In this document: positions 18,393-27,749 of the stretch, piece after piece
How the letters are laid out: the number at the start of each line of letters is the position of its first letter
Numbering within the stretch: position 1 is the first letter of the stretch
Source of the DNA: an uncultured Eubacterium sp.
GTDB taxonomy: Bacteria; Bacillota; Clostridia; Oscillospirales; Acutalibacteraceae
Assembly (NCBI GenBank): GCA_944380635.1
Contig: CALWID010000008.1
Coordinates: forward strand, 16,445 to 80,444
DNA length: 64,000 nucleotides
Reading direction: 5' to 3'
The notes under the pieces: generated by a model
What the model saw: the letters and a program-made list of their open reading frames with translations, nothing else
Databases searched by the model: none
Told to the model about the DNA's origin: nothing
Translations under genes and position numbers: made by a program

Positions 18393-19403
18393 ATGAAATT
18401 TTCTTTGATAGTTCCGGTTTATAATTCTGAAAAGACTATCTCAAGATGTGTGGATAGTATAATAAAACAGTCTTTTTCCGATTACGAGCTAATACTTGTT
18501 AATGACGGCTCGAAAGATAAAAGTTTGGAACTCTGTGAAGAGTATGAAAGAAAATATAAAAATATAAGGGTTATAAATAAGGAAAACGGTGGTGCGTCGT
18601 CTGCCAGAAATGCCGGATTGGATGTTGCAGAAGGGGATTATATCCTTTTTTCGGACAGCGATGATTATGTTGAGCAGGATTATTTTGAAAAAATAAGCGG
18701 GTCGATTTCACATGGCGGATTGACAGTGTTTACATATAATGTGCTTATGAAAAACAGGTCGTACATATCAAAAGTCCCTGAATCTTTGACCGATGATAAA
18801 AATGATTTTTTTACAAAAACAAGGGAACTTATTCTTTGCCGCCTTATTAATAGTCCGTGCGCTAAAATATTCGATTCAGGCATAATTAAAAAATATAACT
18901 TAAGATTTAATGAGAAAATGCCTGTTGCTGAGGATTTTAATTTTTGCCTTGCATATATTATGAAATGTTCTTATGTAAAGGTTATAGATTATGCTATTTA
19001 TAATTACGATACTACAAATGACGCGTCTCTTATACAAAGCCGTAAATATGGGCTGATTGATGTCTACCCAATTGTATTTGACACTGCTTTTGAAACTGTA
19101 AGAAATTCTGATTTTTCAGATGAACAGAAAATGAGTTTGTATCGGGTTTGCGATAAGTTGCATACTGATAGTTTCGGTACATGCGTTATGGAAGAACTAA
19201 AAGATGATACATTGTCCGCTTCAGAAGTTATAAGGCGTATTAAAAAAATGTGTGAAAAGTTTTATTCTGAATACAGCGTTACTTACGGCTATGAAAATAT
19301 TATTCATTTCGCGGTAAGAACCTGCATCAAGTACAAACTAAGCGGCACTTTATATGTTTTGGGAAAGTTTTATGTTAAAATGCGTAGCAGAGGTCTCATA
19401 TGA
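18393..19403 (+). CDS. Glycosyltransferase family 2 protein
   Basis: This 336-aa inverting GT-A enzyme has the N-terminal domain 'FSLIVPVYNSEKTISRCVDSII' and 'LILVNDGSKDKSLELC', then the metal-binding D-x-D in 'ILFSDSDDYVEQDYF'. The acceptor-side half (about residues 110-336) is less conserved and decides the linkage. It lies between the propeller gene and a GT4 gene whose start overlaps its stop. Confidence 0.9.
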   Translation: MKFSLIVPVYNSEKTISRCVDSIIKQSFSDYELILVNDGSKDKSLELCEEYERKYKNIRVINKENGGASSARNAGLDVAEGDYILFSDSDDYVEQDYFEKISGSISHGGLTVFTYNVLMKNRSYISKVPESLTDDKNDFFTKTRELILCRLINSPCAKIFDSGIIKKYNLRFNEKMPVAEDFNFCLAYIMKCSYVKVIDYAIYNYDTTNDASLIQSRKYGLIDVYPIVFDTAFETVRNSDFSDEQKMSLYRVCDKLHTDSFGTCVMEELKDDTLSASEVIRRIKKMCEKFYSEYSVTYGYENIIHFAVRTCIKYKLSGTLYVLGKFYVKMRSRGLI

Positions 19404-20530
19404 GTAAAAAGAAAAAGGTTTTAATAGTTGTTGATCCGTTCCAGTACGGTGGATCTGATTTGGTTGCAATTAGGCTGCAACAGGCGCTTGATAAAAACCT
19501 ATTTGAGTGTACTTATTGTGTGCACCATGGAGAAGAAATAGGACCGCTTGAATCTTATGTTGCTTCAACAGGTGTCAGAATAATCAGACAGCCAAAAAAT
19601 AGTTTAGGCTATATCAACAGTTATCGGTATTATCTGGAATTATTCAAAAAAGAACATTTTGATATAGTGCATTGTCATCTGCCTTTTTACAGCGGTATAG
19701 TTATGGCTGCAGCTTATAAATTCAATATAGGTAAAAGAATTGCGCACTCACATTTTTCGCAGCCACTTATATTTGAAGGTCAGAAAAATAAACAGATTAT
19801 TCTTAATATTTACCGTTCTGTTATGCGCTCAGTAATAAACAGGTTTGCCACCGATGTTATTGGATGCAGTAAAGAGGCGGGTGAATATCTTTGCGGAAAG
19901 CATGGCTTCAAGAAAAAAGGCATTGTTCTGAACAACGGAATATATACAAAAAAATACGAGTTCAGTTTGGAAAAACGAAATTCAGTGCGTAAAAAATTAC
20001 ATATTCAGAATAAGACCGTATTGGGTCACATAGGTCAGATGTATTATGTTAAAAACCATGAATTTTTAATAGATGTTTTTTACGAATATCAAAAGAAAAA
20101 CAGTAACAGCGTGTTGTTGTTAGTAAGCGACGGTCCGGACAGAAAAAAATTAGAAAAGAAAACCGAAATGCTTGGAATAAAAGATAAAGTACTGTTTCTG
20201 GGCTTTAGAAATGATGTGCCCGATCTGCTTTTGGCAATGGATTGCTTTGTTTTTCCTTCTATACACGAGGGATTTCCGTTAACTTTGATAGAAGCCCAGG
20301 CTACAAAACTTCCGTGTGTCGTTTCAGATTCTATAATTAAAGATGTTAAATTAAACAATAATTTTTTCTTTGTTTCGTTAAAAAGCAATACAAATGTTTG
20401 GTGCAGTGCAATAGACAGGGCAATGGCTTATAGCAGAGATGATATTGATAATTCAAATGTTATAAAGGAATTTGATATAAACCATGTTGTGAAAAAATTA
20501 GAGTATATTTATTTGAAGGATCAAGTTTGA
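19400..20530 (+). CDS. Glycosyltransferase family 4 protein
   Basis: This 376-aa GT-B enzyme is close in layout to the one at 16378: 'KVLIVVDPFQYGGSDLVAIRLQQAL', then 'FDIVHCHLPFYSGIVMAAAYK', 'VLGHIGQMYYVKNHEFLIDVF' and the donor motif 'FVFPSIHEGFPLTLIEAQATKLP'. The ATG overlaps the stop of the GT2 gene. The donor and acceptor are unknown. Confidence 0.9.
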   Translation: MSKKKKVLIVVDPFQYGGSDLVAIRLQQALDKNLFECTYCVHHGEEIGPLESYVASTGVRIIRQPKNSLGYINSYRYYLELFKKEHFDIVHCHLPFYSGIVMAAAYKFNIGKRIAHSHFSQPLIFEGQKNKQIILNIYRSVMRSVINRFATDVIGCSKEAGEYLCGKHGFKKKGIVLNNGIYTKKYEFSLEKRNSVRKKLHIQNKTVLGHIGQMYYVKNHEFLIDVFYEYQKKNSNSVLLLVSDGPDRKKLEKKTEMLGIKDKVLFLGFRNDVPDLLLAMDCFVFPSIHEGFPLTLIEAQATKLPCVVSDSIIKDVKLNNNFFFVSLKSNTNVWCSAIDRAMAYSRDDIDNSNVIKEFDINHVVKKLEYIYLKDQV

Positions 20531-20568
20531 CCCTCGATTTTTGGAATTTGAAAAATCCATGGAGGTGA

Positions 20569-21762
20569 ATGGTTTTGTTGGCATATATAGCGGTTGTTGC
20601 GGTGTTTTTTTTGCTGTTTTTTCTTATACCCAGAAAACAGGCTTGGATCTCAATGGCGTTTCTTGTTGTTGCTTTTGCCGTTATAGCTTTTTACGCAGAG
20701 CCATTTGAAACCGATGATTTAGAAAGATATTTCAGAATAATAGACGAAATGAGAGACGGTGGTTGGAGCAGGTTTCAACAAATGATTGATAATAACGAGT
20801 TCGATTTCGGTGCTCTTCCCCTTGCCGGTTATTATTTTTACTTTATAAGTCTTTTCCCAGATAATCACTTTCTCCCGTTTTTTACGATTTTGATATGTTA
20901 TGGCTGTATGATGCTTGTTGTTTACAAGGCGGCTGAGAAATTCAATGTAAATAAATTTTATCTTGCGGTTGCCCTGTTTTTCTTAATATCAACATATTGG
21001 TATTATGATACATACAGCGGTACAAGAAACGGACTTGCCTTTGCAATTGCGTTAGCATGTATTTATTATCATTTTGTTGAAAAAAAGAATATCATTTTGT
21101 GTCTTGTGGGGTATGTTCTTGTCTGCGGCCTTCATTCAACAGGAATTGTTATTGTTGTTCTGGCAGCCTGTGCGTGGATATCTTATAAAACAGCAAGTAA
21201 ATTTATTAATATAATGCTTATATTTGCTATTGCCAGCGGAAGTATTGTCATAACTGTTTTATCAAATATAACAGATAATGAATTTATATTAAATCTGGCC
21301 GGTAAAACAAATGAGGTTACAAACAGTTTAAGTTTTTCCACACAGACTAATTTTCTTGTAAATGTGGCAACATATGTTGTGTCGATTCTGATATTTGCAT
21401 ATTGCAGTATTTATATAAGAAAATATATATCTGAAAAGGGCGTTCTTCGCTTTCTTAGATTTTCAGAGGTTGTGTTGTATTTTTTGTTAGGGTCTATTGT
21501 GAGCAATCTGCTTTTTCACAGAATTGCCAGATGGATACTTCCGGTTATTATCGCTTGCGTTTATATGATTGGTATGCAGATTCAAAATGACCGGTTAGAT
21601 AAAGGATTAATCAATTTAAATTATGATTCAGATACACCAAAAGCGGAAAAAATAAGGGCAATGAATAAAGGTATTACATCATTTTTCATATTTGCTTATT
21701 CAGTTGTTCATTTTTGGTATGATTTTACTGGCAGTAGTTTAATTTGGCTTCATTTTGATTGA
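20569..21762 (+). CDS. EpsG-family polysaccharide polymerase-like membrane protein
   Basis: This 397-aa protein has about ten transmembrane segments. The early 'FETDDLERYFRIIDEMRDGGW' loop and the 'TYWYYDTYSGTRNGLAFAIALAC' segment are typical of the EpsG family, thought to polymerise repeat units in Wzx/Wzy-type pathways. GGAGGT at 20561-20566 is very close to ATG 20569, so TTG at 20575 or 20578 may be the true start. It would be the Wzy-type polymerase of this cluster, working with the flippase at 26187. Confidence 0.85.
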   Translation: MVLLAYIAVVAVFFLLFFLIPRKQAWISMAFLVVAFAVIAFYAEPFETDDLERYFRIIDEMRDGGWSRFQQMIDNNEFDFGALPLAGYYFYFISLFPDNHFLPFFTILICYGCMMLVVYKAAEKFNVNKFYLAVALFFLISTYWYYDTYSGTRNGLAFAIALACIYYHFVEKKNIILCLVGYVLVCGLHSTGIVIVVLAACAWISYKTASKFINIMLIFAIASGSIVITVLSNITDNEFILNLAGKTNEVTNSLSFSTQTNFLVNVATYVVSILIFAYCSIYIRKYISEKGVLRFLRFSEVVLYFLLGSIVSNLLFHRIARWILPVIIACVYMIGMQIQNDRLDKGLINLNYDSDTPKAEKIRAMNKGITSFFIFAYSVVHFWYDFTGSSLIWLHFD

Positions 21763-21773
21763 CAGAGGTAAAA

Positions 21774-22706
21774 ATGGATAAGATAAGTGTTATTATTCCG
21801 GTTTATAAAACAGAAAAATATCTTGATAAATGCATAGAAAGCATTGTGAATCAAACCTATAAAAATCTTGAAATCATTCTTGTAGATGATGAATCACCTG
21901 ATAATTGCCCTATAAAATGCGATCAGTGGGCAAAAAAAGACAATCGCATTAAAGTTTTACATATAGAAAACAAGGGCGTTGCAAATGCCAGAAATATAGC
22001 CCTTGATATTGTGTCAGGTAATTATGTTTCCTTTATAGACAGTGATGATTTTGCCGAAAATGATATGTTGGAAATGCTTTACCGTTGCATTAAAAGTGAA
22101 AATTCAGATATTGCGGTTTGCGGATTTTACAGCAACGGAGACGCAGTTGATGAAAATCTGCTTGAAAATTCTGATGTTGATGAAGTGATGAAATTGATTG
22201 CTCAAGGAGATTTTGTATATGGTGTTCTTTGGAATAAGCTTTATAGAACTGACATCATAAAAGATATAAAAATGCCGAATTTTGTTTGCTGTGAGGATTC
22301 GGTTTTTAATTATTTCGCGTTTAAAAACAGTAAGTCAATTGGAATGATAAAAGATAAAAAATATCACTATGTTTATCACAGTAGCAGCGCAACACATATG
22401 GATTTTAATATAGGTGCTTTTGATGCCGTTAAATCAAAGCAAATAATACTAAGTGATTCAAAGGGAACGGCATTGGAACCCTATGCGGTTAAAGGATTGA
22501 TTACATCGTGTTTTGTAGTATTAAGCGGGGCAATTAATGCAAGCGGATTTAAAAGCGAACGCAAAATGTTAAGAAAAACGATTCTGCATTATAAAAGCCT
22601 GATATATCGAAGTAAAATGTATTCAAAAAAAGACAAAATCAAAACATTTATTTTGTCGTTGTCTGAAGGTTTGTATGAAAGATTTGTTGGAAAAAAGTCT
22701 GAATGA
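21774..22706 (+). CDS. Glycosyltransferase family 2 protein
   Basis: The protein is about 310 aa. The N-terminal GT-A domain has 'ISVIIPVYKTEKYLDKCIES', 'LEIILVDDESPDNCP' (Glu replaces the usual Gly in D-D-G-S) and 'YVSFIDSDDFAEND'. The first 110 residues closely match those encoded at 23159 and 24091, which points to local duplication of one GT2 gene. ATG 21774 with GAGGT upstream is preferred over TTG 21759. A 452-bp gene-free gap follows. Confidence 0.9.
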   Translation: MDKISVIIPVYKTEKYLDKCIESIVNQTYKNLEIILVDDESPDNCPIKCDQWAKKDNRIKVLHIENKGVANARNIALDIVSGNYVSFIDSDDFAENDMLEMLYRCIKSENSDIAVCGFYSNGDAVDENLLENSDVDEVMKLIAQGDFVYGVLWNKLYRTDIIKDIKMPNFVCCEDSVFNYFAFKNSKSIGMIKDKKYHYVYHSSSATHMDFNIGAFDAVKSKQIILSDSKGTALEPYAVKGLITSCFVVLSGAINASGFKSERKMLRKTILHYKSLIYRSKMYSKKDKIKTFILSLSEGLYERFVGKKSE

Positions 22707-23158
22707 AATTTATTTTTTAAGGTTAAATATGCAATAATGAATAAATATCTGATAACTATATATGAAGACACAAGTTCTTTTTTACACTATCTTTTGTGAA
22801 GTTAATATTAAGGTTTAATTAATAAACATTGAGATATGCAAAAATTCAACAAATCGCTTATGATATTCAGAGACGGAGAATAACAAATTATACTTAAGAA
22901 ACAAGTATTGAATATCAGAGATATATAAATTCGTGTTAAAACAAGATATCGCCTGAAGATTTGCATGAAGAAATTAAACAAAATCTTATAAACGCAGTAA
23001 ATAATTTAGTTTGCGGCTTAGTTTTCGTCGCTTCATTTTCTATATTTATTTTCTGTTGGCGGTGTTGATTTATAAATTACTAAAAAGATAATTTATTGTG
23101 TTGCGGGACATTATTGGGATGATCCGCTTTAAATGCCAAATAAAGGAGAATAAGTAGA
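22707..23158. other. Gene-free AT-rich gap inside the polysaccharide cluster
   Basis: These 452 bp lie between two paralogous GT2 genes. No start/RBS/ORF combination is convincing. One 40-codon open stretch (about 22950-23070) ends in a hydrophobic segment but follows a stop codon and has no start. No inverted repeats or transposase remnants were found. It may be the worn-down remains of a gene lost during rearrangement. Confidence 0.4.
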
Positions 23159-24091
23159 GTGAATCCTACGATTAGCGTTATTGTTCCGGTTTTCAAAGTT
23201 GAAAAATATCTCGATAATTGTATAGAAAGCTTAGTTAATCAAACTTATAAAAAACTTGAAATCATTCTTGTTGACGATGGATCACCAGATAATTGTCCTG
23301 CTATTTGTGATAAATGGTCGGAAAAAGATGAACGAATCAAAGTAATACATAAAAACAACGAGGGCGTTTCCTCAGCAAGAAATGCAGGACTTGATGTAGC
23401 TGAGGGTAGTTTTATAGGTTTTGTTGACGGAGATGATATAGTTTCTGAAGATTTCTACGAAACGCTGTTGGATGAAGCGTTAAAAAATGAAGCTGATGTA
23501 AGCGCTTGTGCTTTTTCTTATCTGAATGATAATTACGGAATATATAAGAAAGAATTATCATATATCAAATCGCCTAGGCAATATACTTCGACAGAACTTT
23601 TGAATGAGTATTTTGATTCTTGCAAAGGAGAGTGGGTGTCCTTTTGCAACAAGATTATAAAATCTGATCTTTTTGTTGGTTTAAGATTTCCGCAAGGCAG
23701 AGTTTTTGAGGATTGGACTTTGGCCCCAATGATTTATTTTAAGGCTAAAAAAATCTGCTTCAATCCGGAATGTAAGTATGGATATGTGGTTCATGAAGGA
23801 AGTGCGGTAAGGACTCAAAGTATTAAAACCTTTTCTGATTGTGTAAGCGCCGATTATGACCATTTCTGCTTTTTTAATAGCAATGGCATAACAGAATACA
23901 ACAATAGGATACGCTGTTTTATTATAAGTGATTTCAGAAAGTGCGTTAAGGTTTATGACGGCTCAAAAGATTCTAAGAATATCTTAAAAAACGCATATTT
24001 GAAATGCCAAAAACTTGGCGTAGGCTATATGGAAAAGCTTATGTATATGTTTCCGGGAGTGTTCAGAGCACTGTATAAACTTAAGAGGTGA
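23159..24091 (+). CDS. Glycosyltransferase family 2 protein
   Basis: This 310-aa GT-A glycosyltransferase has 'ISVIVPVFKVEKYLDNCIES', 'LEIILVDDGSPDNCPAICDKW', 'GVSSARNAGLDVAEGSFIGF' and D-G-D-D at the metal site. The start is GTG at 23159 with aaaggag upstream. It is a paralogue of the neighbours at 21774 and 24091 in its N-terminal third, while the C-terminal halves differ. That fits duplication followed by change in acceptor specificity. Confidence 0.9.
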   Translation: MNPTISVIVPVFKVEKYLDNCIESLVNQTYKKLEIILVDDGSPDNCPAICDKWSEKDERIKVIHKNNEGVSSARNAGLDVAEGSFIGFVDGDDIVSEDFYETLLDEALKNEADVSACAFSYLNDNYGIYKKELSYIKSPRQYTSTELLNEYFDSCKGEWVSFCNKIIKSDLFVGLRFPQGRVFEDWTLAPMIYFKAKKICFNPECKYGYVVHEGSAVRTQSIKTFSDCVSADYDHFCFFNSNGITEYNNRIRCFIISDFRKCVKVYDGSKDSKNILKNAYLKCQKLGVGYMEKLMYMFPGVFRALYKLKR

Positions 24092-26097
24092 TGGGTTTGA
24101 GTGATAAAATAAGTGTAATTGTTCCTGTGTATAATGTTGAAAAATATCTTGATAAATGTGTTAAAAGTATTGTAAATCAGACTTACACAAATCTTGAAAT
24201 AATCCTTGTTGATGACGGTTCTCCGGATAACTGCCCTATTATGTGCGACAAATGGGGGAAAAAAGATAATCGTATTAAAGTTATACATAAAGAAAACGGC
24301 GGTCTTTCCTCAGCAAGGAATGCAGGGCTTGATTCAGCTTCAGGTTCTTATGTTGCGTTTGTTGACAGTGATGACTGGATAGATACGGACGCTTTAGAAA
24401 AAATGTTGAGTTCTGCCTATGAAAATAATGCCGATATTGTATCAGCGGGCTTTTATTTTGAAACTTTGGAATCTACAAATATTCAGATACTAACAGAACA
24501 ATCTTACACTGACAACGATATTGTTTTTAATTTGCTTATGGATAATATACGCCCTGAAGTATGCGGTAAGCTTTATCATTTTAGGTTAATAGGTGATTTA
24601 AGATTTGATGAAAATGTAAAATATGCAGAAGATTTGCCATTTAATTTTAATATAATGCTTAACGCACAAAGATTTTACAATATGAACACTTGTTGTTATC
24701 ATTATCTTCAAGGTAACGAAAATTCCATCACTTCATCTTATATCACTGACGCACGCGCTACAAGTTGGAAGATGTTTAACGCAATTTTTGATAAATGCAA
24801 AGGTAATTCTAAACTGAAAGATGCTTCTGTTTACAGATTTACAACATATACTTTTGCTGTGCTTAGCAGAGTTATGGCTGTTAAGTCATATAGAAAAAAA
24901 TATTTTAATGAAATTACTTCTGCAATACTGTCAATTAAAGCTGTGATTCGGAATAATGAATTTGTACCAAAAAAGTATAAAGCGGCAATAAATTTACTTG
25001 CATTTGATAAAACATTGTTTAAAATATTTGTTGATATGCTTCCTTTTGCAAGAGGTACGATTCAGCATATAAAAAGCATAATAGCATATGTCGTTTTTGG
25101 CATGCAAACTTTATTATATACTATTAAAGCATGTTTTGCTAAGTTTAAACATAATAAAAATTTTTTATTTCTTCTTCTAACTCCGTGTCATGAAAATTAC
25201 GGAGATCAAGCAATAGCTCTTGCGGAAAACAAAATTCTTAAAGATAAATATGTTTTTGAAATTACCGGAGATATGCTTAATATTTTTTTGAATTATCCAC
25301 TGTTATTTAAAACAATGTTAGGAAAAAGCACGCTTGTTTTTCAAGGCGGAGGATATCTTGGTACATTTTGGTTTGAATATGGTGAGAAGCTGCTGAGGGG
25401 AGTTATGAAACTTGCCCCCAAAAACAAGATTGTTGTTATGCCGCAATCTATATATTATGAAAACAGTGAATATGGCGAAACGCAACTCGAAAAATCAAAA
25501 ACTATATATTCGCAATGTTGTGATTTAACTCTTACTGCCCGTGATAAGATTTCATATGAGCTTATAAAAAAATACTATCCGGATATTTCAATATATCTTG
25601 TGCCAGATGTAGTGCTTTATCTTAATAAATGTAGAAATGAAAGCAGAAACGGAGCTATGCTAACTTTCAGAAATGATATAGAAAAAGGCATTTCATATTT
25701 GCTGCAGGAAAAAATTGAAAAATTCGCATTTAAAAATTTCGGCGAGGTAAAAAAGGTAGACATGCTTGCAGATCACAGAATCAATCCTAAAAACCGAGAA
25801 CGCGAGTTGGAAGTTCAGTTTGAACATTTCAGAAAAAGCGAACTTGTTTTTACGGATAGGCTCCATGGTATGATTTTTTCCGCCATCACCGGCACGCCAT
25901 GTGTTGTATTGCCAAATAAGAGCCATAAGATAAAAGGCGTTTATGATTGGTTGTTTGAAACATGCGAATACATTATCTTTTCTGAAGATTTAGAAGAGAT
26001 AAAAATGTTTTGTGAGGCAGTAAAAGGCAGAAAGTTTGTCTATGATAATTCTAACCTTATGAAATATTATGATCAGCTGATAAAACTGATAGGATAA
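24091..26097 (+). CDS. Fusion of glycosyltransferase family 2 and polysaccharide pyruvyl transferase
   Basis: The protein is about 668 aa in two parts. Residues about 5-310 are a GT2 GT-A domain ('ISVIVPVYNVEKYLDKCVKS', 'DDGSPDNCPIMCDKW', 'YVAFVDSDDWID'). Residues about 350-665 are a polysaccharide pyruvyl transferase domain ('ENYGDQAIALAENKIL', 'FQGGGYLGTFWFEYGE', 'KIVVMPQSIYYE', 'LTARD', 'TDRLHGMIFS'), which adds ketal-linked pyruvate from PEP to a sugar. ATG 24091 overlaps the previous stop; TTG 24097 is another choice. The frame is continuous across the join. One polypeptide may add a sugar and pyruvylate it or a neighbour. Confidence 0.9.
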   Translation: MGLSDKISVIVPVYNVEKYLDKCVKSIVNQTYTNLEIILVDDGSPDNCPIMCDKWGKKDNRIKVIHKENGGLSSARNAGLDSASGSYVAFVDSDDWIDTDALEKMLSSAYENNADIVSAGFYFETLESTNIQILTEQSYTDNDIVFNLLMDNIRPEVCGKLYHFRLIGDLRFDENVKYAEDLPFNFNIMLNAQRFYNMNTCCYHYLQGNENSITSSYITDARATSWKMFNAIFDKCKGNSKLKDASVYRFTTYTFAVLSRVMAVKSYRKKYFNEITSAILSIKAVIRNNEFVPKKYKAAINLLAFDKTLFKIFVDMLPFARGTIQHIKSIIAYVVFGMQTLLYTIKACFAKFKHNKNFLFLLLTPCHENYGDQAIALAENKILKDKYVFEITGDMLNIFLNYPLLFKTMLGKSTLVFQGGGYLGTFWFEYGEKLLRGVMKLAPKNKIVVMPQSIYYENSEYGETQLEKSKTIYSQCCDLTLTARDKISYELIKKYYPDISIYLVPDVVLYLNKCRNESRNGAMLTFRNDIEKGISYLLQEKIEKFAFKNFGEVKKVDMLADHRINPKNRERELEVQFEHFRKSELVFTDRLHGMIFSAITGTPCVVLPNKSHKIKGVYDWLFETCEYIIFSEDLEEIKMFCEAVKGRKFVYDNSNLMKYYDQLIKLIG

Positions 26098-26186
26098 ATA
26101 CTAAAAATTAACACAAATAGGTCAGTAATTGATCAGCATTTAAGCGTTAGCTTATTTATAAATCGAAGCATTGAGGACGAATTAAT

Positions 26187-27737
26187 TTGAAAAAGTTATC
26201 AGATTCTACACAAATAAAAGCAGGCGCTATACTCTCGTATTGTCAGGTTTTTTTGAGTGCTCTTACAGGTTTGCTATATACGCCTGTAATGCTGCGTTTG
26301 ATGGGGCAGCAGGAGTACGGACTTTACGGTACAGTCAATTCCACAATTGCACTGCTTGGACTGCTGGATTTAGGCTTTACCAGCTCCTACATAAGATTTT
26401 ATTCAAAATATAAAACTTCAAATCAGCCTGAAAAAATCAATAGCTTTAATTCACTGTTTTTTACGGTGTTTTTTGTTATTTCGGTTATTGCCACTTTCAT
26501 AGGATTTTTCATTTCTGCAAATCCTGCGCTTATATTTGATGAAGGTCTTACAGATGAGGAATTGTCTAAAGCAAGCGTAATGATGGCATTGCTTACAATT
26601 TCAACTGTTCTTGGTTTCTTAAATACGGTTTTTAGCTGTTTTATTTCTGCAAACCAGAAGTTTATATTTTCAAAAAGTATAAATATGATTTCCACAATTA
26701 TCAGTGTTGGGTTAAACATTGTTGTACTTTATTTCGGTTACGGAGCAGTCGGACTGATAACAATCTCACTCGTTCTTGGAATAATTACAAAGATTATAAC
26801 TATTTTATATGCCTGTAAATCGCTTCATTTCAAATTTGACTTTAAACATGTGGAATTAAAACTTTTTAAAAGCGTTTTGGCTTTTTCTGGTCTTATAGCT
26901 ATAAATATGTTTGTTGATCAGGTGAATTCAGGAATAGACAGCGTTTTACTCGGCAGATTCTGCGGAACAACGGCAGTTGCTGTTTATTCGGTCGGTGCAA
27001 GTTTGAAGTCTCATTTTCAAACCTTTTCAACAGCAATTTCCGGTGTGTTTACTCCGCATATACATAATCTTGTTAATTCATATGAAATGGATTCAAAAGA
27101 GCAACGCAGCGCATTAACAAATCTTTTTGTTAAAGTAGGAAGAATTCAGTATTTGGTGCTTGCTTTAATAGCTTCAGGGGTTGTTTTTTTTGGAAAAGAG
27201 TTTATATATTTTTGGGCAGGCGATGGTTATGAAGATTCATATGCAATTGCAATTATACTTATAATTCCCAGCATTATTCCGCTTATTCAAAATGTGGGAA
27301 TTGAAATTCAGCGCGCGGAAAACCGCCATTATTACAGGGCATATATTTACGGCGCGATGGCCCTGCTTAATTTAGTTATTAGCATATTTTTGTGCCAGAT
27401 TTGGGAAGGAGTAGGAGCAGCGCTTGGTACAGGATTTGCTGTTCTTTTGGCAAACGGGCTTATTATGAACATTGTCTATCATAAAAAGATAAATATTGAT
27501 ATGATAGTTTTTTGGAAGAATATTTTAAGGCAAACGCTCGGAATGATACCTCCGTTCGCAGTAGGAATACTTATTATGCTGTTTGCCGATAAAAGTTCGA
27601 TTTTAAAACTTTGCATTTGGATTGTTGTTTATACGATTGTTTTTTGCGTTTCGGTTTGGTTTTTATCTATGAACGAATATGAAAAAAATTTTATTGGTGG
27701 CTTTATCAAAAAAATCATAAAGAAAAGAAATGCATAG
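26187..27737 (+). CDS. Polysaccharide flippase (Wzx/MurJ-like, MATE-type)
   Basis: This 516-aa protein has about 12-14 transmembrane segments and the oligosaccharide-flippase opening 'QIKAGAILSYCQVFLSALTGLLYTPVMLRLMGQQEYGLYGTV'. It would move undecaprenyl-linked repeat units across the membrane for the EpsG-like polymerase. The start is TTG at 26187 after a GAGGA RBS. It is the only flippase seen in the cluster and no ABC exporter is present, so a Wzx/Wzy-type route is likely. Confidence 0.92.
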   Translation: MKKLSDSTQIKAGAILSYCQVFLSALTGLLYTPVMLRLMGQQEYGLYGTVNSTIALLGLLDLGFTSSYIRFYSKYKTSNQPEKINSFNSLFFTVFFVISVIATFIGFFISANPALIFDEGLTDEELSKASVMMALLTISTVLGFLNTVFSCFISANQKFIFSKSINMISTIISVGLNIVVLYFGYGAVGLITISLVLGIITKIITILYACKSLHFKFDFKHVELKLFKSVLAFSGLIAINMFVDQVNSGIDSVLLGRFCGTTAVAVYSVGASLKSHFQTFSTAISGVFTPHIHNLVNSYEMDSKEQRSALTNLFVKVGRIQYLVLALIASGVVFFGKEFIYFWAGDGYEDSYAIAIILIIPSIIPLIQNVGIEIQRAENRHYYRAYIYGAMALLNLVISIFLCQIWEGVGAALGTGFAVLLANGLIMNIVYHKKINIDMIVFWKNILRQTLGMIPPFAVGILIMLFADKSSILKLCIWIVVYTIVFCVSVWFLSMNEYEKNFIGGFIKKIIKKRNA

Positions 27738-27749
27738 GAGGGATCGGGG

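Noticed and set aside
22707-23158. Insertion sequence or lost gene in the gap between GT2 genes
   Set aside because: No terminal inverted repeats, target duplications or transposase-like frames were found; only a 40-codon open stretch without a start.
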